This document shows positions 8,211-17,461 of a DNA stretch of 64,000 nucleotides, in pieces; positions within the stretch are counted from its first letter, which is position 1, and each line of letters begins with the position of its first letter. A model generated the notes under the pieces. That model did no database searches and was not told where the DNA came from. It was given only the letters and a program-made list of their open reading frames with translations. The stretch spans positions 310,001 through 374,000 of the forward strand of contig NZ_VIQO01000010.1 in assembly GCF_007483665.1 (NCBI RefSeq), read 5' to 3'. Position numbers and translations under genes: made by a program. This stretch comes from Catellatospora sichuanensis (GTDB taxonomy: Bacteria; Actinomycetota; Actinomycetes; Mycobacteriales; Micromonosporaceae).

Positions 8211-9565
8211 CGGTCCCCGCGACCCGGCTCGGCCGAGCGACGCTGTCGCGGCTGCCCGCCGACAGCCGCCCGGCCGTGCTGCCGGGCGAGGCCCGCAGCG
8301 GCGTGCTGCACCTGGGACTGGGCGCGTTCTTCCGCGCCCACCAGGCCGTCTACATCGAGGCGGCGATGGCTGCGCGCGGTGGCGACTGGGGCATCGTGGC
8401 CGTCGCGCCGCGTTCGCGGGACGTGCTGGAGGCGCTGCGCGCGCAGGACCACCTCTACAGCGTGGTCACGCTGGACGCGGCGGCCGAGCGCGCCCGGGTG
8501 ATGGGCGCGCTCAACGGCACGGTGCACGCCGCGAGCGATCCCGACGCCGTGGTCGGCCTGCTGGCCGACCCGGCGATCCGGGTGGTGACGCTGACGGTGA
8601 CGGAGAAGGCGTACGCGCCGGACGCGGCCGTGCCCCGGCTGCTGGTGGACGGGCTGATCGCCCGCGCCCGCGCGGACACCGGCCCGATCACCCTGCTCAG
8701 CTGCGACAACCTGCCGTCCAACGGCGTCGTGCTGGGCAACCTGCTGGGCGGCATGATCCCGGCCGAGCTGCGCGACTGGTACGACGTGTCCGTGCGCTGC
8801 CCGTCGAGCATGGTGGACCGGATCGTCCCGGCCACCACAGCGGGCACGCTCGCCTCGGCCGAGCGCTGCCTGGGCGCCAGGGACCTGGCCGCGGTCGCCG
8901 CGGAGCCGTTCAGCCAGTGGGTCATCGAGGACGACTTCGCCGGCGCGCATCCCGACTGGGTGGCGGGGGGCGCGGTGCTCACCGGCGACGTCACCCCGTG
9001 GGAGCACCTCAAGTTGCGCGCCCTCAACGGTGTGCACAGTGCGATGGCCTACCTGGGCGCGCTGGCCGGCTGTGAGAGCATCGCCGACGCGTTGGCCCTG
9101 CCCGGCATGGCCGACCTGCTGCGCCGTTACGTCGCCACCGAGGTCGCGGCCTCGATGACGCCCCCGGACGGGGTCACCGTCGCGGGTTACGGCGACGCGG
9201 CGCTGGAGCGCTTCGCCAACGCCCGGCTCGGGCACCGCTGCCTCCAGGTCGCCATGGACGGCACCCAGAAGCTGCCGCAGCGGGTGCTGTCGGTGCTGAA
9301 CACGGTCGCCGATCCGGCACTGGCCACGCTGATCCTGGCTGCCTGGGCCCGGTTCGCCGAAGGGACCGGCGATGCCGGGCAGGCGCTGTCGCTGGACGAT
9401 CCGCTGGCCGCGCGCGTGCGTGCCGACCTGAGCACCGAAACCCTGTTCGGCCCCGGTGGCGTGCTCGAGGTGCCGGATCCGGCCCGACGCCGCATGATCG
9501 AGGCGTGGCGCACCGCGCTTGCCACCCACGGTGCGGCGGACGTGGTCCGGACGGCGTTGCGGTGA
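8201..9565 (+). CDS. Mannitol dehydrogenase-family hexuronate (fructuronate/tagaturonate) reductase
   Basis: NAD(H)-dependent polyol/aldonate dehydrogenase, 454 residues, expected to reduce D-fructuronate or D-tagaturonate to D-mannonate or D-altronate. N-terminal Rossmann region with GVLHLGLGAFFRAHQAV, the family stretches TLTVTEKAY and LLSCDNLPSNG, and the catalytic K-x4-N-x2-H motif at K271/N276/H279. Start may be ATG 8201 or ATG 8207; the latter would make an ATGA overlap with the dehydratase stop like that seen upstream. It overlaps the preceding gene and is followed after 22 bases by the second Gfo/Idh/MocA gene. Confidence 0.88.
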   Translation: MAMTVPATRLGRATLSRLPADSRPAVLPGEARSGVLHLGLGAFFRAHQAVYIEAAMAARGGDWGIVAVAPRSRDVLEALRAQDHLYSVVTLDAAAERARVMGALNGTVHAASDPDAVVGLLADPAIRVVTLTVTEKAYAPDAAVPRLLVDGLIARARADTGPITLLSCDNLPSNGVVLGNLLGGMIPAELRDWYDVSVRCPSSMVDRIVPATTAGTLASAERCLGARDLAAVAAEPFSQWVIEDDFAGAHPDWVAGGAVLTGDVTPWEHLKLRALNGVHSAMAYLGALAGCESIADALALPGMADLLRRYVATEVAASMTPPDGVTVAGYGDAALERFANARLGHRCLQVAMDGTQKLPQRVLSVLNTVADPALATLILAAWARFAEGTGDAGQALSLDDPLAARVRADLSTETLFGPGGVLEVPDPARRRMIEAWRTALATHGAADVVRTALR

Positions 9566-9587
9566 TGACGGACCGAGGGAGGGCATC

Positions 9588-10703
9588 GTGACGGCCACGT
9601 CGGTGGCGCTGATCGGCGCGAACGGGCATGGGATGCACCACCGTCGGCATCTCGCGGAGTTCGCCGAACGGGGTCTGGTCCGGCTGGTGGCGCTCGCCGA
9701 CACCCGGCCGGTGATGGACCCGCCGGAGGGTGTGCCGGTCTACACCGACCACGCGGCGCTGCTTGCCGAGACCAAGCCCGAGGTGGTCATCGTGTGCACG
9801 CCGCCGCACACGCACCTGGCGCTGACCCGCGACGCGCTGCACGCGGGCGCGGACGTGCTGCTGGAGAAGCCGCCCGTGCTCGACCGGGCGGAGCACGACG
9901 CGCTGCTGGCCGAGCAGGACGCGACCGGCCGCGTGGTGCAGGTCGGCTTCCAGTCGCTGGCCTCGCCGGCCCTGGCGCGGCTGCGCGCGGCGGTCGCCGC
10001 GGGCGAGCTCGGCACCGTACGGCAGGTCTCGGTGCTGGGCTGCTGGCGCCGCGACGACGCGTACTGGTCCCGTTCGCCCTGGTCCGGGAGGCGCACCGTG
10101 AACGGCCGGCCGTCGCTGGACGGCGCGCTGGCCAACCCGTTCGCGCACGCCGTGATGCAGGCGCTGGCGGTGCTGGACGCGCCGGTGATCCGGGTCGAGG
10201 TGGACTGGCTGCGGGTGCGCCCGATCGAGGTCGAGGACACCGCGACGCTGCGCATCACGCTGGCGGGCGGGGCGCAGGTGCTGGTCGCGGTGACGCTGGC
10301 GGGAGAGGAGCACGTCGACGGTGACCTCACCGTGTACGGTGACCGCGGCGTCGCCGAGCTGACCTTCCGCGAGGACCTGCTGCGGCTGCCCGCCGACTCG
10401 GCGGCGGTGCTGGTCGAAGGACGGCAGTCGCTGCTGGAGAACCTGCTGGCGTACCGCACGTCGGGGGCTCCGCTGCTGTCCGGGCTGGCCCGGACGGCCT
10501 CGTTCACCACGGTCATCGAGCAGTTGCGGGTGGCCCGACCGCCGTATCAGGTCGCCCCGGAGGCGCTGGCGACCGACGGCGGGCACCGCACGCTGGTCGG
10601 CGTGAACGCGGTATTGCGTCGTTGCGCCGCTGAGGGGGCCCTGATGAACGAGCTTTCCACGCCGTGGAGTGCAAACGGTCCGGACAGGACTGCAAACAGC
10701 TGA
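9588..10703 (+). CDS. Gfo/Idh/MocA-family oxidoreductase
   Basis: Second NAD(P)-dependent sugar oxidoreductase of the operon, 371 residues. Starts with VALIGANGHGMHHRRHLAEF (dinucleotide fold) and has the catalytic LEKPP motif near residue 88. I chose GTG 9588 because GAGGGAGGG lies just upstream; the open frame to 9519 has no ribosome site. Not a close copy of the first Gfo/Idh/MocA protein. Substrate unknown. It is the last gene of the uronate operon. Confidence 0.85.
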   Translation: MTATSVALIGANGHGMHHRRHLAEFAERGLVRLVALADTRPVMDPPEGVPVYTDHAALLAETKPEVVIVCTPPHTHLALTRDALHAGADVLLEKPPVLDRAEHDALLAEQDATGRVVQVGFQSLASPALARLRAAVAAGELGTVRQVSVLGCWRRDDAYWSRSPWSGRRTVNGRPSLDGALANPFAHAVMQALAVLDAPVIRVEVDWLRVRPIEVEDTATLRITLAGGAQVLVAVTLAGEEHVDGDLTVYGDRGVAELTFREDLLRLPADSAAVLVEGRQSLLENLLAYRTSGAPLLSGLARTASFTTVIEQLRVARPPYQVAPEALATDGGHRTLVGVNAVLRRCAAEGALMNELSTPWSANGPDRTANS

Positions 10704-10740
10704 ACAAGCGCGGCAAGACCCTTTTGAATAGCCGCTGCAT

Positions 10741-10760
10741 CCAGCTCTTTAGGGAGCTGG
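10741..10760. terminator. Small hairpin after uronate operon
   Basis: CCAGCTC and GAGCTGG form a perfect 7-base stem with a 6-base loop. There is no U-run behind it, so its role as a terminator is uncertain. It sits in an AT-richer stretch (10,680-10,870) between the uronate operon and the first pectate lyase. Confidence 0.35.
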
Positions 10761-10812
10761 AGCAGGGGATACTGTGCATTAATCACTGCAACAAAGCTGC
10801 TATCGCAATCCA

Positions 10813-10842
10813 TTGACTTCACTGTCGCCGTTTTCCTATGTT
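10813..10842 (+). promoter_or_regulatory. Candidate promoter of pectate lyase 1
   Basis: TTGACT (10813-10818), an 18-base spacer and TATGTT (10837-10842), 40 bases upstream of the lyase start. Good match to vegetative sigma boxes; unproven. Confidence 0.5.
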
Positions 10843-10881
10843 CCTGATTAGGTAACACATCGGATACATATGGAGAGCGCG

Positions 10882-12240
10882 ATGCGAATGCGAGACAGTG
10901 TGGTCGGTCGCCGCCGGCTCCGGCGGGCAGCCGTCGGATCCGGCCTCGGCGTCCTGTTGCTGCTGACGGGCGCGTCGCCCGCAGCGGCGACCGGCGACCC
11001 CAGCGGCCCCGGCTGGTGGGCGCAGCAGCTCGCCCGCCAGCCGCTCGCGGCGAACGACGGCTGGGCCGCCTCCGGTGCCGGCACCACGGGCGGTTCGGCC
11101 GCCGACGCCGCCCACGTGTTCGTGGCGCACAACCGCGACGAGCTGGCCGCGGCGCTGACCGGCACGGAGCCGAAGATCGTCTTCGTCGAGGGCGTCATCG
11201 ACGGCCTGAAGACCGCCGACGGCACCGCCCTGAGCTGCTCGGACCTCGCCGACCCGGGTTACACGCTGGAGAGCTACCTGGCCGCGTACGACCCGGCCGT
11301 CTGGGGCCGCGCCACCGACCCGAGCGGCCCGATCGAGCAGGCCCGGGTCCGCTCGGTGGCCAACCAGCGGGCCCGTACCGAGCTGAAGGTCGGCCCGAAC
11401 ACCACGATCCTCGGGCTGGGCGACGCCACGCTGCGCCACCTCACCCTGATGATCGACGGCGGCAACAACGTGATCGTCCGCAACCTCAACTTCGAGGACG
11501 CCGCCGACTGCTTCCCGCGCTGGCGGCCCACCGACGGCGCCGAGGGCAACTGGAACTCCGAGTACGACCTGGTCTCGGTGCGCCGGTCGACGAACGTGTG
11601 GATCGACCACAACACCTTCAGCGACGGTGACAACCCCGACAGCAACCAGCCGGTGTACTTCGGCCGTCCGTGGCAGGTGCACGACGGCGCGTGCGACATC
11701 ACGCACACCTCGGACCTGGTCACCGTGTCGGCGAACGTGTTCACCCACCACGACAAGACCATGCTCATCGGCTCCTCGGACACGGTCGGCCCGGACGTCG
11801 GCAAGCTGCGGGTCACCCTGCGGCACAACGTGTTCGACGGGGTCGGCCAGCGTGCGCCGCGGGTGCGGTTCGGCCAGGTCGACGTGTACAACAACGCGTT
11901 CCGCATCGCGGAGTTCTACGACTACAGCGTCGGCCTGGGCATCCAGTCCGCGGTGTACCTGGAGAACAACTCTTTCACGCTGACCGACGGCATCACCGCC
12001 GACCGGGTGCTGAAGGACTGGAAGGGCACCGCCGTCACCGAGCTCGGCAGCTGGGGCAGGGTCGGCAACGGCCGTCCCGGGCCGCTGAACCTGCTCGCGA
12101 CGTACAACGCGGTCAACGACCCGGACTTCGGTGCCGACGCCGGCTGGAAGCCCACCCTGCGCGCGTACCAGCCGCTGCCCGGCTGGGCGGTGCCGCTGGC
12201 CACGATGCTGTCCGGCGCCGGAAAGCTCGGCGCCCGCTGA
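10882..12240 (+). CDS. Secreted pectate lyase (PL1), single-domain
   Basis: Pectate lyase of polysaccharide lyase family 1, 452 residues, cleaving de-esterified homogalacturonan by beta-elimination outside the cell. Signal peptide with arginine-rich N-region and LLLLTGASPAAA cleavage region. PL1 signatures: VWIDHNTFSDGDNPD and the catalytic-Arg strand RAPRVRFGQVDVYNN. It differs from the three following lyases: it has no ConA-like module or Pro/Ser linker and has a longer insert-rich catalytic domain ending in DPDFGADAGWKP. Start: GGAGAG precedes ATG 10882; ATGs at 10870 and 10888 are alternatives. Confidence 0.92.
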   Translation: MRMRDSVVGRRRLRRAAVGSGLGVLLLLTGASPAAATGDPSGPGWWAQQLARQPLAANDGWAASGAGTTGGSAADAAHVFVAHNRDELAAALTGTEPKIVFVEGVIDGLKTADGTALSCSDLADPGYTLESYLAAYDPAVWGRATDPSGPIEQARVRSVANQRARTELKVGPNTTILGLGDATLRHLTLMIDGGNNVIVRNLNFEDAADCFPRWRPTDGAEGNWNSEYDLVSVRRSTNVWIDHNTFSDGDNPDSNQPVYFGRPWQVHDGACDITHTSDLVTVSANVFTHHDKTMLIGSSDTVGPDVGKLRVTLRHNVFDGVGQRAPRVRFGQVDVYNNAFRIAEFYDYSVGLGIQSAVYLENNSFTLTDGITADRVLKDWKGTAVTELGSWGRVGNGRPGPLNLLATYNAVNDPDFGADAGWKPTLRAYQPLPGWAVPLATMLSGAGKLGAR

Positions 12241-12247
12241 CCCGGTG

Positions 12248-12278
12248 CCCGGCGGTCGGTCCCTGCCCGGCCGCCGGG
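12248..12278. terminator. GC-rich hairpin after pectate lyase 1
   Basis: CCCGGCGG pairs with CCGCCGGG over a 15-base loop, 7 bases after the stop codon. Possible terminator; no U-run. Confidence 0.35.
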
Positions 12279-12397
12279 CCCCGTAAGCCCTCGGTCCCGC
12301 TCACCGATGGCGTACAGAGCTCCCGCACCCTGGTGGCGCCCTCCGGCACACCCGTGCCGGACCACCGGGTGCGGTTCCTCCCAAGGAGGTACCGCTC

Positions 12398-14053
12398 ATG
12401 TCCATCTCCATGCGCGCGGCTCCACGGCGTCGCAGACTGGTCGCGGCGTCAGGCGCGGGCTTTACGGCCCTCGTCCTGGCGCTCGGGGCAACCTGGTTCG
12501 GCGGCACCGCGTACGCGGCGACGCTGTTCTCGGACAACTTCGAAGACGGCAACTCCACCGGCTGGTCCAAGTCCGGTGGCAGCTGGGCGGTGGTGGCCGA
12601 CGGCAGTCAGGCCTACCGGCAGACCAGCACCGGGGCCGATGCCAAGGCGCAGGCCGGCTCGACCTGGACCGGCCAGTCGGTCTCGGCCCGGGTCAAGCCG
12701 ATCGCGTTCGGCAACTCATCGCGCTCGGTCGGCGTGGCCGCCCGGCTGCAGAGCCTGTCCAACTACTACTCGCTGGTGCTGACCGGTTCCGGCACCGTGC
12801 AGCTGCGCCGCGTCTCCGGCGGCGGCGTCACCACATTGGCCACCGCGGCCGTCCCGGTGTCGCCCGGCACCTGGTACACGCTACGGCTGGACGCGTTCGG
12901 CTCGGCGCTGACCGGCTTCGTCAATGGCGCACAGGTGGCCTCGGCCACCGACGGCACCTTCTCCTCCGGCAAGATCGGCCTGATGGCGTCGTACGCCAGC
13001 GCCTCGTTCGACGACGTGACCGTGTCCGACACGGCCGGGCCGGGCACGCCCAGCAGCCCACCGCCGACCCCGACGGGGTCCGCGCCCCCGCCCTCGCCGA
13101 GCAGCTCCCCGCCGCCACCCGGCACCTGCAACACCGGCGGTGCCCCGGTCGGCTTCGCGGCCGTGAACGCCTGGGGCCGCAACGGCACTACCGGCGGCGC
13201 GGGCGGCCCGACCATCGAGGTCGACACCGCCGCCGAGCTGATCGCGGCGATCGCGCAGACCGGCCCGCTGAACATCTGCGTCAAGGGGCTCATCACGGTC
13301 CCGGCGGGCATGTACAACGTCAGCTCGCACAAGTCGATCATCGGCGTCGGCTCCGGTTCCGGCATCTCCGGCGGCGGCTTCAACATCGGTCTGACCATCG
13401 ACGACGCGATCACCTCCCCGCCCGCGAACGCGGTGCAGAACGTGATCATCCGCAACATGATGTTCCGCAACGCCAGCGACGACTCGATCAACGTCCAGAT
13501 GTTCTCGCACCACATCTGGCTCGACCACAACGACCTGGCCCAGGGCTACGACGGCCTGATCGACGTCAAGCGCGGCTCGTCGTACGTGACCATCTCGTGG
13601 AACCACACCCACCACCACGCCAAGAACATGCTGCTGGGCCGCGACGACGCCGACGACCTGCAGGACACCGGCCGGTTGAAGGTCAGCTACCACCACAACT
13701 GGTTCGACGAGACCCCGCAGCGCAACCCGCGCGTGCGCTACGGCGAGCCGGTGCACATCTACAACAACTACTACTTCCACAACACCGACGTCGGCGTGGC
13801 CTGCCAGACCGACGCCGGCTGCGTGGTCGAGGGCAACTACTTCGAGAGCGTCGAGGAGCCCATCTCGAACAGCTACGCAGGTCCGGGCGGTCGCTGCGTG
13901 GCACGCAACAACATCTACACCGGCAACGAGCCCGGCGCCCCCGACTGCTCCGGCACCGTCGAGGAGCCCAGCGCCTACTACGGCTACGTGCTGGACAACC
14001 CTGCCGACGTCAAGGCCATCGTGATGGCCGGCGCCGGTGTCGGAAAGATCTGA
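12398..14053 (+). CDS. Secreted pectate lyase (ConA-like domain + PL1)
   Basis: Modular pectate lyase, 551 residues. Signal peptide to about residue 43 (ending TAYA), then a ConA-like/LamG-type jelly-roll domain (about 44-210, starting ATLFSDNFEDGNSTGWSKSG), a Pro/Ser linker (about 212-245), then the PL1 catalytic beta-helix (about 250-551) with HHIWLDHNDLAQGYDG and catalytic NPRVRYGEPVHIYNN. The N-terminal domain probably binds polysaccharide; this is inferred. AAGGAGGT ribosome site before ATG. Only 12 bases separate it from the next lyase, so they share a transcript. Confidence 0.93.
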   Translation: MSISMRAAPRRRRLVAASGAGFTALVLALGATWFGGTAYAATLFSDNFEDGNSTGWSKSGGSWAVVADGSQAYRQTSTGADAKAQAGSTWTGQSVSARVKPIAFGNSSRSVGVAARLQSLSNYYSLVLTGSGTVQLRRVSGGGVTTLATAAVPVSPGTWYTLRLDAFGSALTGFVNGAQVASATDGTFSSGKIGLMASYASASFDDVTVSDTAGPGTPSSPPPTPTGSAPPPSPSSSPPPPGTCNTGGAPVGFAAVNAWGRNGTTGGAGGPTIEVDTAAELIAAIAQTGPLNICVKGLITVPAGMYNVSSHKSIIGVGSGSGISGGGFNIGLTIDDAITSPPANAVQNVIIRNMMFRNASDDSINVQMFSHHIWLDHNDLAQGYDGLIDVKRGSSYVTISWNHTHHHAKNMLLGRDDADDLQDTGRLKVSYHHNWFDETPQRNPRVRYGEPVHIYNNYYFHNTDVGVACQTDAGCVVEGNYFESVEEPISNSYAGPGGRCVARNNIYTGNEPGAPDCSGTVEEPSAYYGYVLDNPADVKAIVMAGAGVGKI

Positions 14054-14065
14054 GGAGGATCTTCC

Positions 14066-15679
14066 ATGCGAAACGCGTACAGCCCGGGCGCGCACCGCGC
14101 CAGGCGAGCCGGTCTGGTGACCGCCGCCACCACTGCAGCACTGGCCGTCGTGATGACGGCCCTGATGAACCTGACCGGCGGCGTCGCCATGGCCGCGACG
14201 CTGTTCTCCGACAACTTCAACAGCGGGTCGGCCACCGGCTGGTCCAAGTCCGGCGGTGACTGGTCCGTGGTCACCGACGGCACGGGCACGTTCCAGCAGA
14301 GCAAGGTCGACAGCGAGCTGGCCCGCCAGTTCGCGGGCAGCACCTCGTGGACCAACTACACGGTCACGGCGCGGGTGAAGCCGACCGGCTTCTCCGGCTC
14401 GGGCCGCTACGCCGCGCTCGGCGCGCGCTCCACCGGCTCGTCGACCCGCTACCAGCTGGCGCTGCTCAACTCCGGGCGGGCCGAGCTGCAGGCGGTCAAC
14501 GGCAGCAGCGTCACCGTCATCGGCGGCGTGAACCTGACCGTGAGCACCGGCACCTGGTACACCCTGCAGATCACGGCCAGCGGATCCACGCTGACCGGCT
14601 GGGTAAACGGCTCGCAGGTCGCCTCGGGCACGAACACCCAGTTCGGCGCGGGTCGGATCGTGCTGGTGACGTCGTACGCCACCGCCCGGTTCGACGACGT
14701 CGTGGTCTCCGACGCGGCAGGCCCGGCCCCGACCACCGGCGGCCCGCAGCCGTCGGCGTCGTCGTCGGCGTCACCGCGGCCCCCGTCCCCCTCCCCGTCC
14801 GTGCCGAGCAGCCCGCAGCCGCCGGCCGGCGGCCTGGTCGGCTGGGCGACGGTGAACGGCTCCACCAGCGGTGGCGCGGGAGGCAGCACGGTCAACGTGA
14901 CCAGCGCGTCCCAGTTCCTCAGCGAGATCAACTCGTCGGGTACGAAGACCATCACGTTCTCCGGCACCTTCAACATCAGCGGCATGAACCGGGTCGCCTC
15001 GAACAAGACGATCCTGGGTGTCGGCTCCAGCGCCGCGCTCGTCGGCGGCGGCCTGACGCTGAGCAACGTCTCCAACGTCATCATCCGGAACGTCAACTTC
15101 CGGAACTGGGACGACGACGCGATCAACGTCGAGACCAGCTCGCACCACGTGTGGATCGACCACAACAGCCTGACCAACGGCTACGACGGCGCGATCGACA
15201 TCAAGCGCGGCTCGGACTACATCACGGTCTCCTGGAACCGGATCTACGGCCACGACAAGAGCATGCTGCTCGGCCACAGTGACGACAACGGCAGCCAGGA
15301 CATCGGCCACCTGCGCGTCACGTACCACCACAACTGGTTCGACGGCTCCGGCACCCGCCACCCCCGCGTGCGCTTCGGCAACCCGGTGCACGTCTACAAC
15401 AACTACTACAACGGCAACGAGTACGGCGTCGCCTCCACCTGCGGCGCGGGTGTGCTGGTCGAGGGCAACTACTTCGAGAACGTCGAGGAGCCGACCGCGG
15501 TCGGCTACGCCGACTCTCCCGTGGGCGCCATCGTCCAGCGCAACAACTACTTCGTCGGCTCCGGCAGCCCCGCCAGCGGCGGCGGCTCCGTCAACAGCAT
15601 CCCCTACTCCTACACCCTCCAGACGGCGTCCTCGATCAAGTCGATCGTGACGTCCGGCGCCGGCACCGGCCGCATCTGA
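14066..15679 (+). CDS. Secreted pectate lyase (ConA-like domain + PL1)
   Basis: Second modular lyase, 537 residues, same architecture: signal peptide (to about AMA, residue 44), ConA-like domain starting ATLFSDNFNSGSATGWSKSG, Pro/Ser linker rich in SAS and PSPS, and PL1 domain with HHVWIDHNSLTNGYDG and catalytic RHPRVRFGNPVHVYNN. Clear paralogue of its neighbours. GAGGAGG ribosome site. Its stop codon lies inside the left arm of a long palindrome that probably terminates transcription. Confidence 0.93.
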   Translation: MRNAYSPGAHRARRAGLVTAATTAALAVVMTALMNLTGGVAMAATLFSDNFNSGSATGWSKSGGDWSVVTDGTGTFQQSKVDSELARQFAGSTSWTNYTVTARVKPTGFSGSGRYAALGARSTGSSTRYQLALLNSGRAELQAVNGSSVTVIGGVNLTVSTGTWYTLQITASGSTLTGWVNGSQVASGTNTQFGAGRIVLVTSYATARFDDVVVSDAAGPAPTTGGPQPSASSSASPRPPSPSPSVPSSPQPPAGGLVGWATVNGSTSGGAGGSTVNVTSASQFLSEINSSGTKTITFSGTFNISGMNRVASNKTILGVGSSAALVGGGLTLSNVSNVIIRNVNFRNWDDDAINVETSSHHVWIDHNSLTNGYDGAIDIKRGSDYITVSWNRIYGHDKSMLLGHSDDNGSQDIGHLRVTYHHNWFDGSGTRHPRVRFGNPVHVYNNYYNGNEYGVASTCGAGVLVEGNYFENVEEPTAVGYADSPVGAIVQRNNYFVGSGSPASGGGSVNSIPYSYTLQTASSIKSIVTSGAGTGRI

Positions 15680-15730
15680 TGGGAAGGGCACCTTCACAAC
15701 GCTGAGCGTTGTGAAGGTGCCCTTCCCATC
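15678..15730. repeat. GAAGGGCACCTTC palindrome, copy 1 (terminator position)
   Basis: Two perfectly complementary 26-base arms around a single central base; the core is GGAAGGGCACCTTCACAACG. It overlaps the stop of the preceding pectate lyase. Same family as elements at 19348, 36658 and 41724. Acts plausibly as a transcription terminator; the size and multiplicity suggest a dispersed repeat. Confidence 0.85.
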
Positions 15731-15823
15731 TCCGCACCACCCTGACCTGCCCGCCGGCGCCCCGGGCCAGCGCGCTGCCGCCACCCGCGGGCGACCCGAT
15801 CTCGCACGTGAACCGGAGGAGAG

Positions 15824-17416
15824 ATGACGACACCGCACCGCCGGCGCACCGCACTCCTCGCCGGCACCATCGCCGCCGCCCTCGCCCTGGCGGTCGGCCT
15901 CACCACCGCCGCGTCCGCGGCCACCCTGTTCAGCGACGACTTCGAGGACGGCAACGCCACCGGCTGGAGCAGCTCGGGCGGCAGCTGGTCGGTCGTCGTC
16001 GACGGCACCCGCGCCTACCGCCAGAGCAGCACCAGCGCCGACGCGAAGTCCCTGTCCGGCACCGCCTCCTGGACCGACTACACGGTCTCGGCGCGGGTCA
16101 AGCCGATCGCGTTCGGCAACAACACCCGCGCGGCAGGCATCGCCGCCCGCGCCTCGAGCACGTCCAGCTTCTACTCGCTCGTCCTGGTCGGCGCGGGCCG
16201 CGCCGAGCTGCGCCGCACCAGCGGCGGCGGCGTGGCGGTGCTGGCCCAGGCGGCCACCACGGTCACCCCGGGCGCCTGGCACACCCTCGCCCTACAGGTC
16301 ACCGGCAGCACGCTGCGCGGGTCCGTCAACGGCGTGCAACTGGTGACCGGCACCGACGCCACCTTCGGCACGGGCCGGATAGGCCTGCTCGGCTCGTATG
16401 CCAGCGCCGCCTTCGACGACGTGCAGGTCGTCACCGGCAGTGGTCCCGATCCGTCACCCTCGGCGCCCGCCTCACCATCGAGCGCACCGTCGCCGAGCCC
16501 CAGCACCAGCCCGCCGCCACCGCCCCCGGCGGGCCAGGCCGACGGGTACGCCTCCGTGAACTCCCTCGGCCAGAACGGCACGTACGGCGGCGCGGGCGGG
16601 CAGACCGTCACGGTGACCACCGCGGCGTTGCTGGCCGACTACGCGGGACGGGCGGAGCCGTACATCATCATGGTCTCCGGCCGGATCTCCGTCAGCGGCA
16701 TGATCACCGTGGTGGCGAACAAGAGCATCATCGGCGTCGGCAGCACCGCCGAGATCACCGGCGGCGGGCTGCAGATGGGTTCGACCACCCGGCCCGGCAA
16801 CAACGTCATCGTCCGCAACATCACCTTCCGGAACGCGTCCGACGACTCGGTCAGCGTGCACAACGCCTCACACCACGTGTGGATCGACCACAACGAGTTC
16901 TGGCCGGGCTTCGACGGCTCGGTCGACGTGAAGCGGCAGTCGAACTTCGTCACCGTGTCCTGGAACGTGTTCCACGGCACCGACAAGTCCATGCTGCTCG
17001 GGCACTCGGACACGTTCCCCGCAGACATCGGGCACCTGAAGGTGACCTACCACCACAACCTGTTCGACGGCTCGAACCAGCGGCACCCGCGGGTGCGGTT
17101 CGGTGAGCCGGTGCACGTGTACAACAACCACTACCGCAACGTCGGCCTGTACGGCGTCGCGTCCACCGAGAATGCGGGCGTGGTCGTGGAGGGCAACTAC
17201 TTCGAGAACGTCGCGTTCCCGTGCCACTCGACGAACGGGTACGCCGACAGCGCGCCCGGCCGCCTGGTCCAGCGTGCCAACGCGTTCGTGAACTCGGGGC
17301 CCTGTGAGGCCAACGGGAGCGTGCCGGAGCCGGGGAGCTACTACCCGTACACCCTGCAGAGCGCCGCTGCCGTGCCCGCCGCGGTGACCGCGGGCGCGGG
17401 GGTCGGCCGGATCTGA
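15824..17416 (+). CDS. Secreted pectate lyase (ConA-like domain + PL1)
   Basis: Third modular lyase and fourth PL1 gene in a row, 530 residues. Signal peptide ending about SAA residue 28, ConA-like domain starting ATLFSDDFEDGNATGWSSSG, Pro/Ser linker ending in a run of prolines, PL1 domain with HHVWIDHNEFWPGFDG and catalytic RHPRVRFGEPVHVYNN. GGAGGAG ribosome site. It is separated from the preceding lyase by the palindrome and followed by a strong terminator hairpin, so it is likely its own transcript. Confidence 0.93.
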   Translation: MTTPHRRRTALLAGTIAAALALAVGLTTAASAATLFSDDFEDGNATGWSSSGGSWSVVVDGTRAYRQSSTSADAKSLSGTASWTDYTVSARVKPIAFGNNTRAAGIAARASSTSSFYSLVLVGAGRAELRRTSGGGVAVLAQAATTVTPGAWHTLALQVTGSTLRGSVNGVQLVTGTDATFGTGRIGLLGSYASAAFDDVQVVTGSGPDPSPSAPASPSSAPSPSPSTSPPPPPPAGQADGYASVNSLGQNGTYGGAGGQTVTVTTAALLADYAGRAEPYIIMVSGRISVSGMITVVANKSIIGVGSTAEITGGGLQMGSTTRPGNNVIVRNITFRNASDDSVSVHNASHHVWIDHNEFWPGFDGSVDVKRQSNFVTVSWNVFHGTDKSMLLGHSDTFPADIGHLKVTYHHNLFDGSNQRHPRVRFGEPVHVYNNHYRNVGLYGVASTENAGVVVEGNYFENVAFPCHSTNGYADSAPGRLVQRANAFVNSGPCEANGSVPEPGSYYPYTLQSAAAVPAAVTAGAGVGRI

Positions 17417-17426
17417 GCAAGCACGA

Positions 17427-17461
17427 CAGTGGGCGGGCACCGTGGCGGTGCCCGCCCACTG
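17427..17461. terminator. Hairpin terminator after pectate lyase 4
   Basis: CAGTGGGCGGGCACCG and its exact complement form a 16-base stem with a 3-base loop, 10 bases after the stop. No U-run, as usual in high-GC actinomycetes. Confidence 0.7.
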
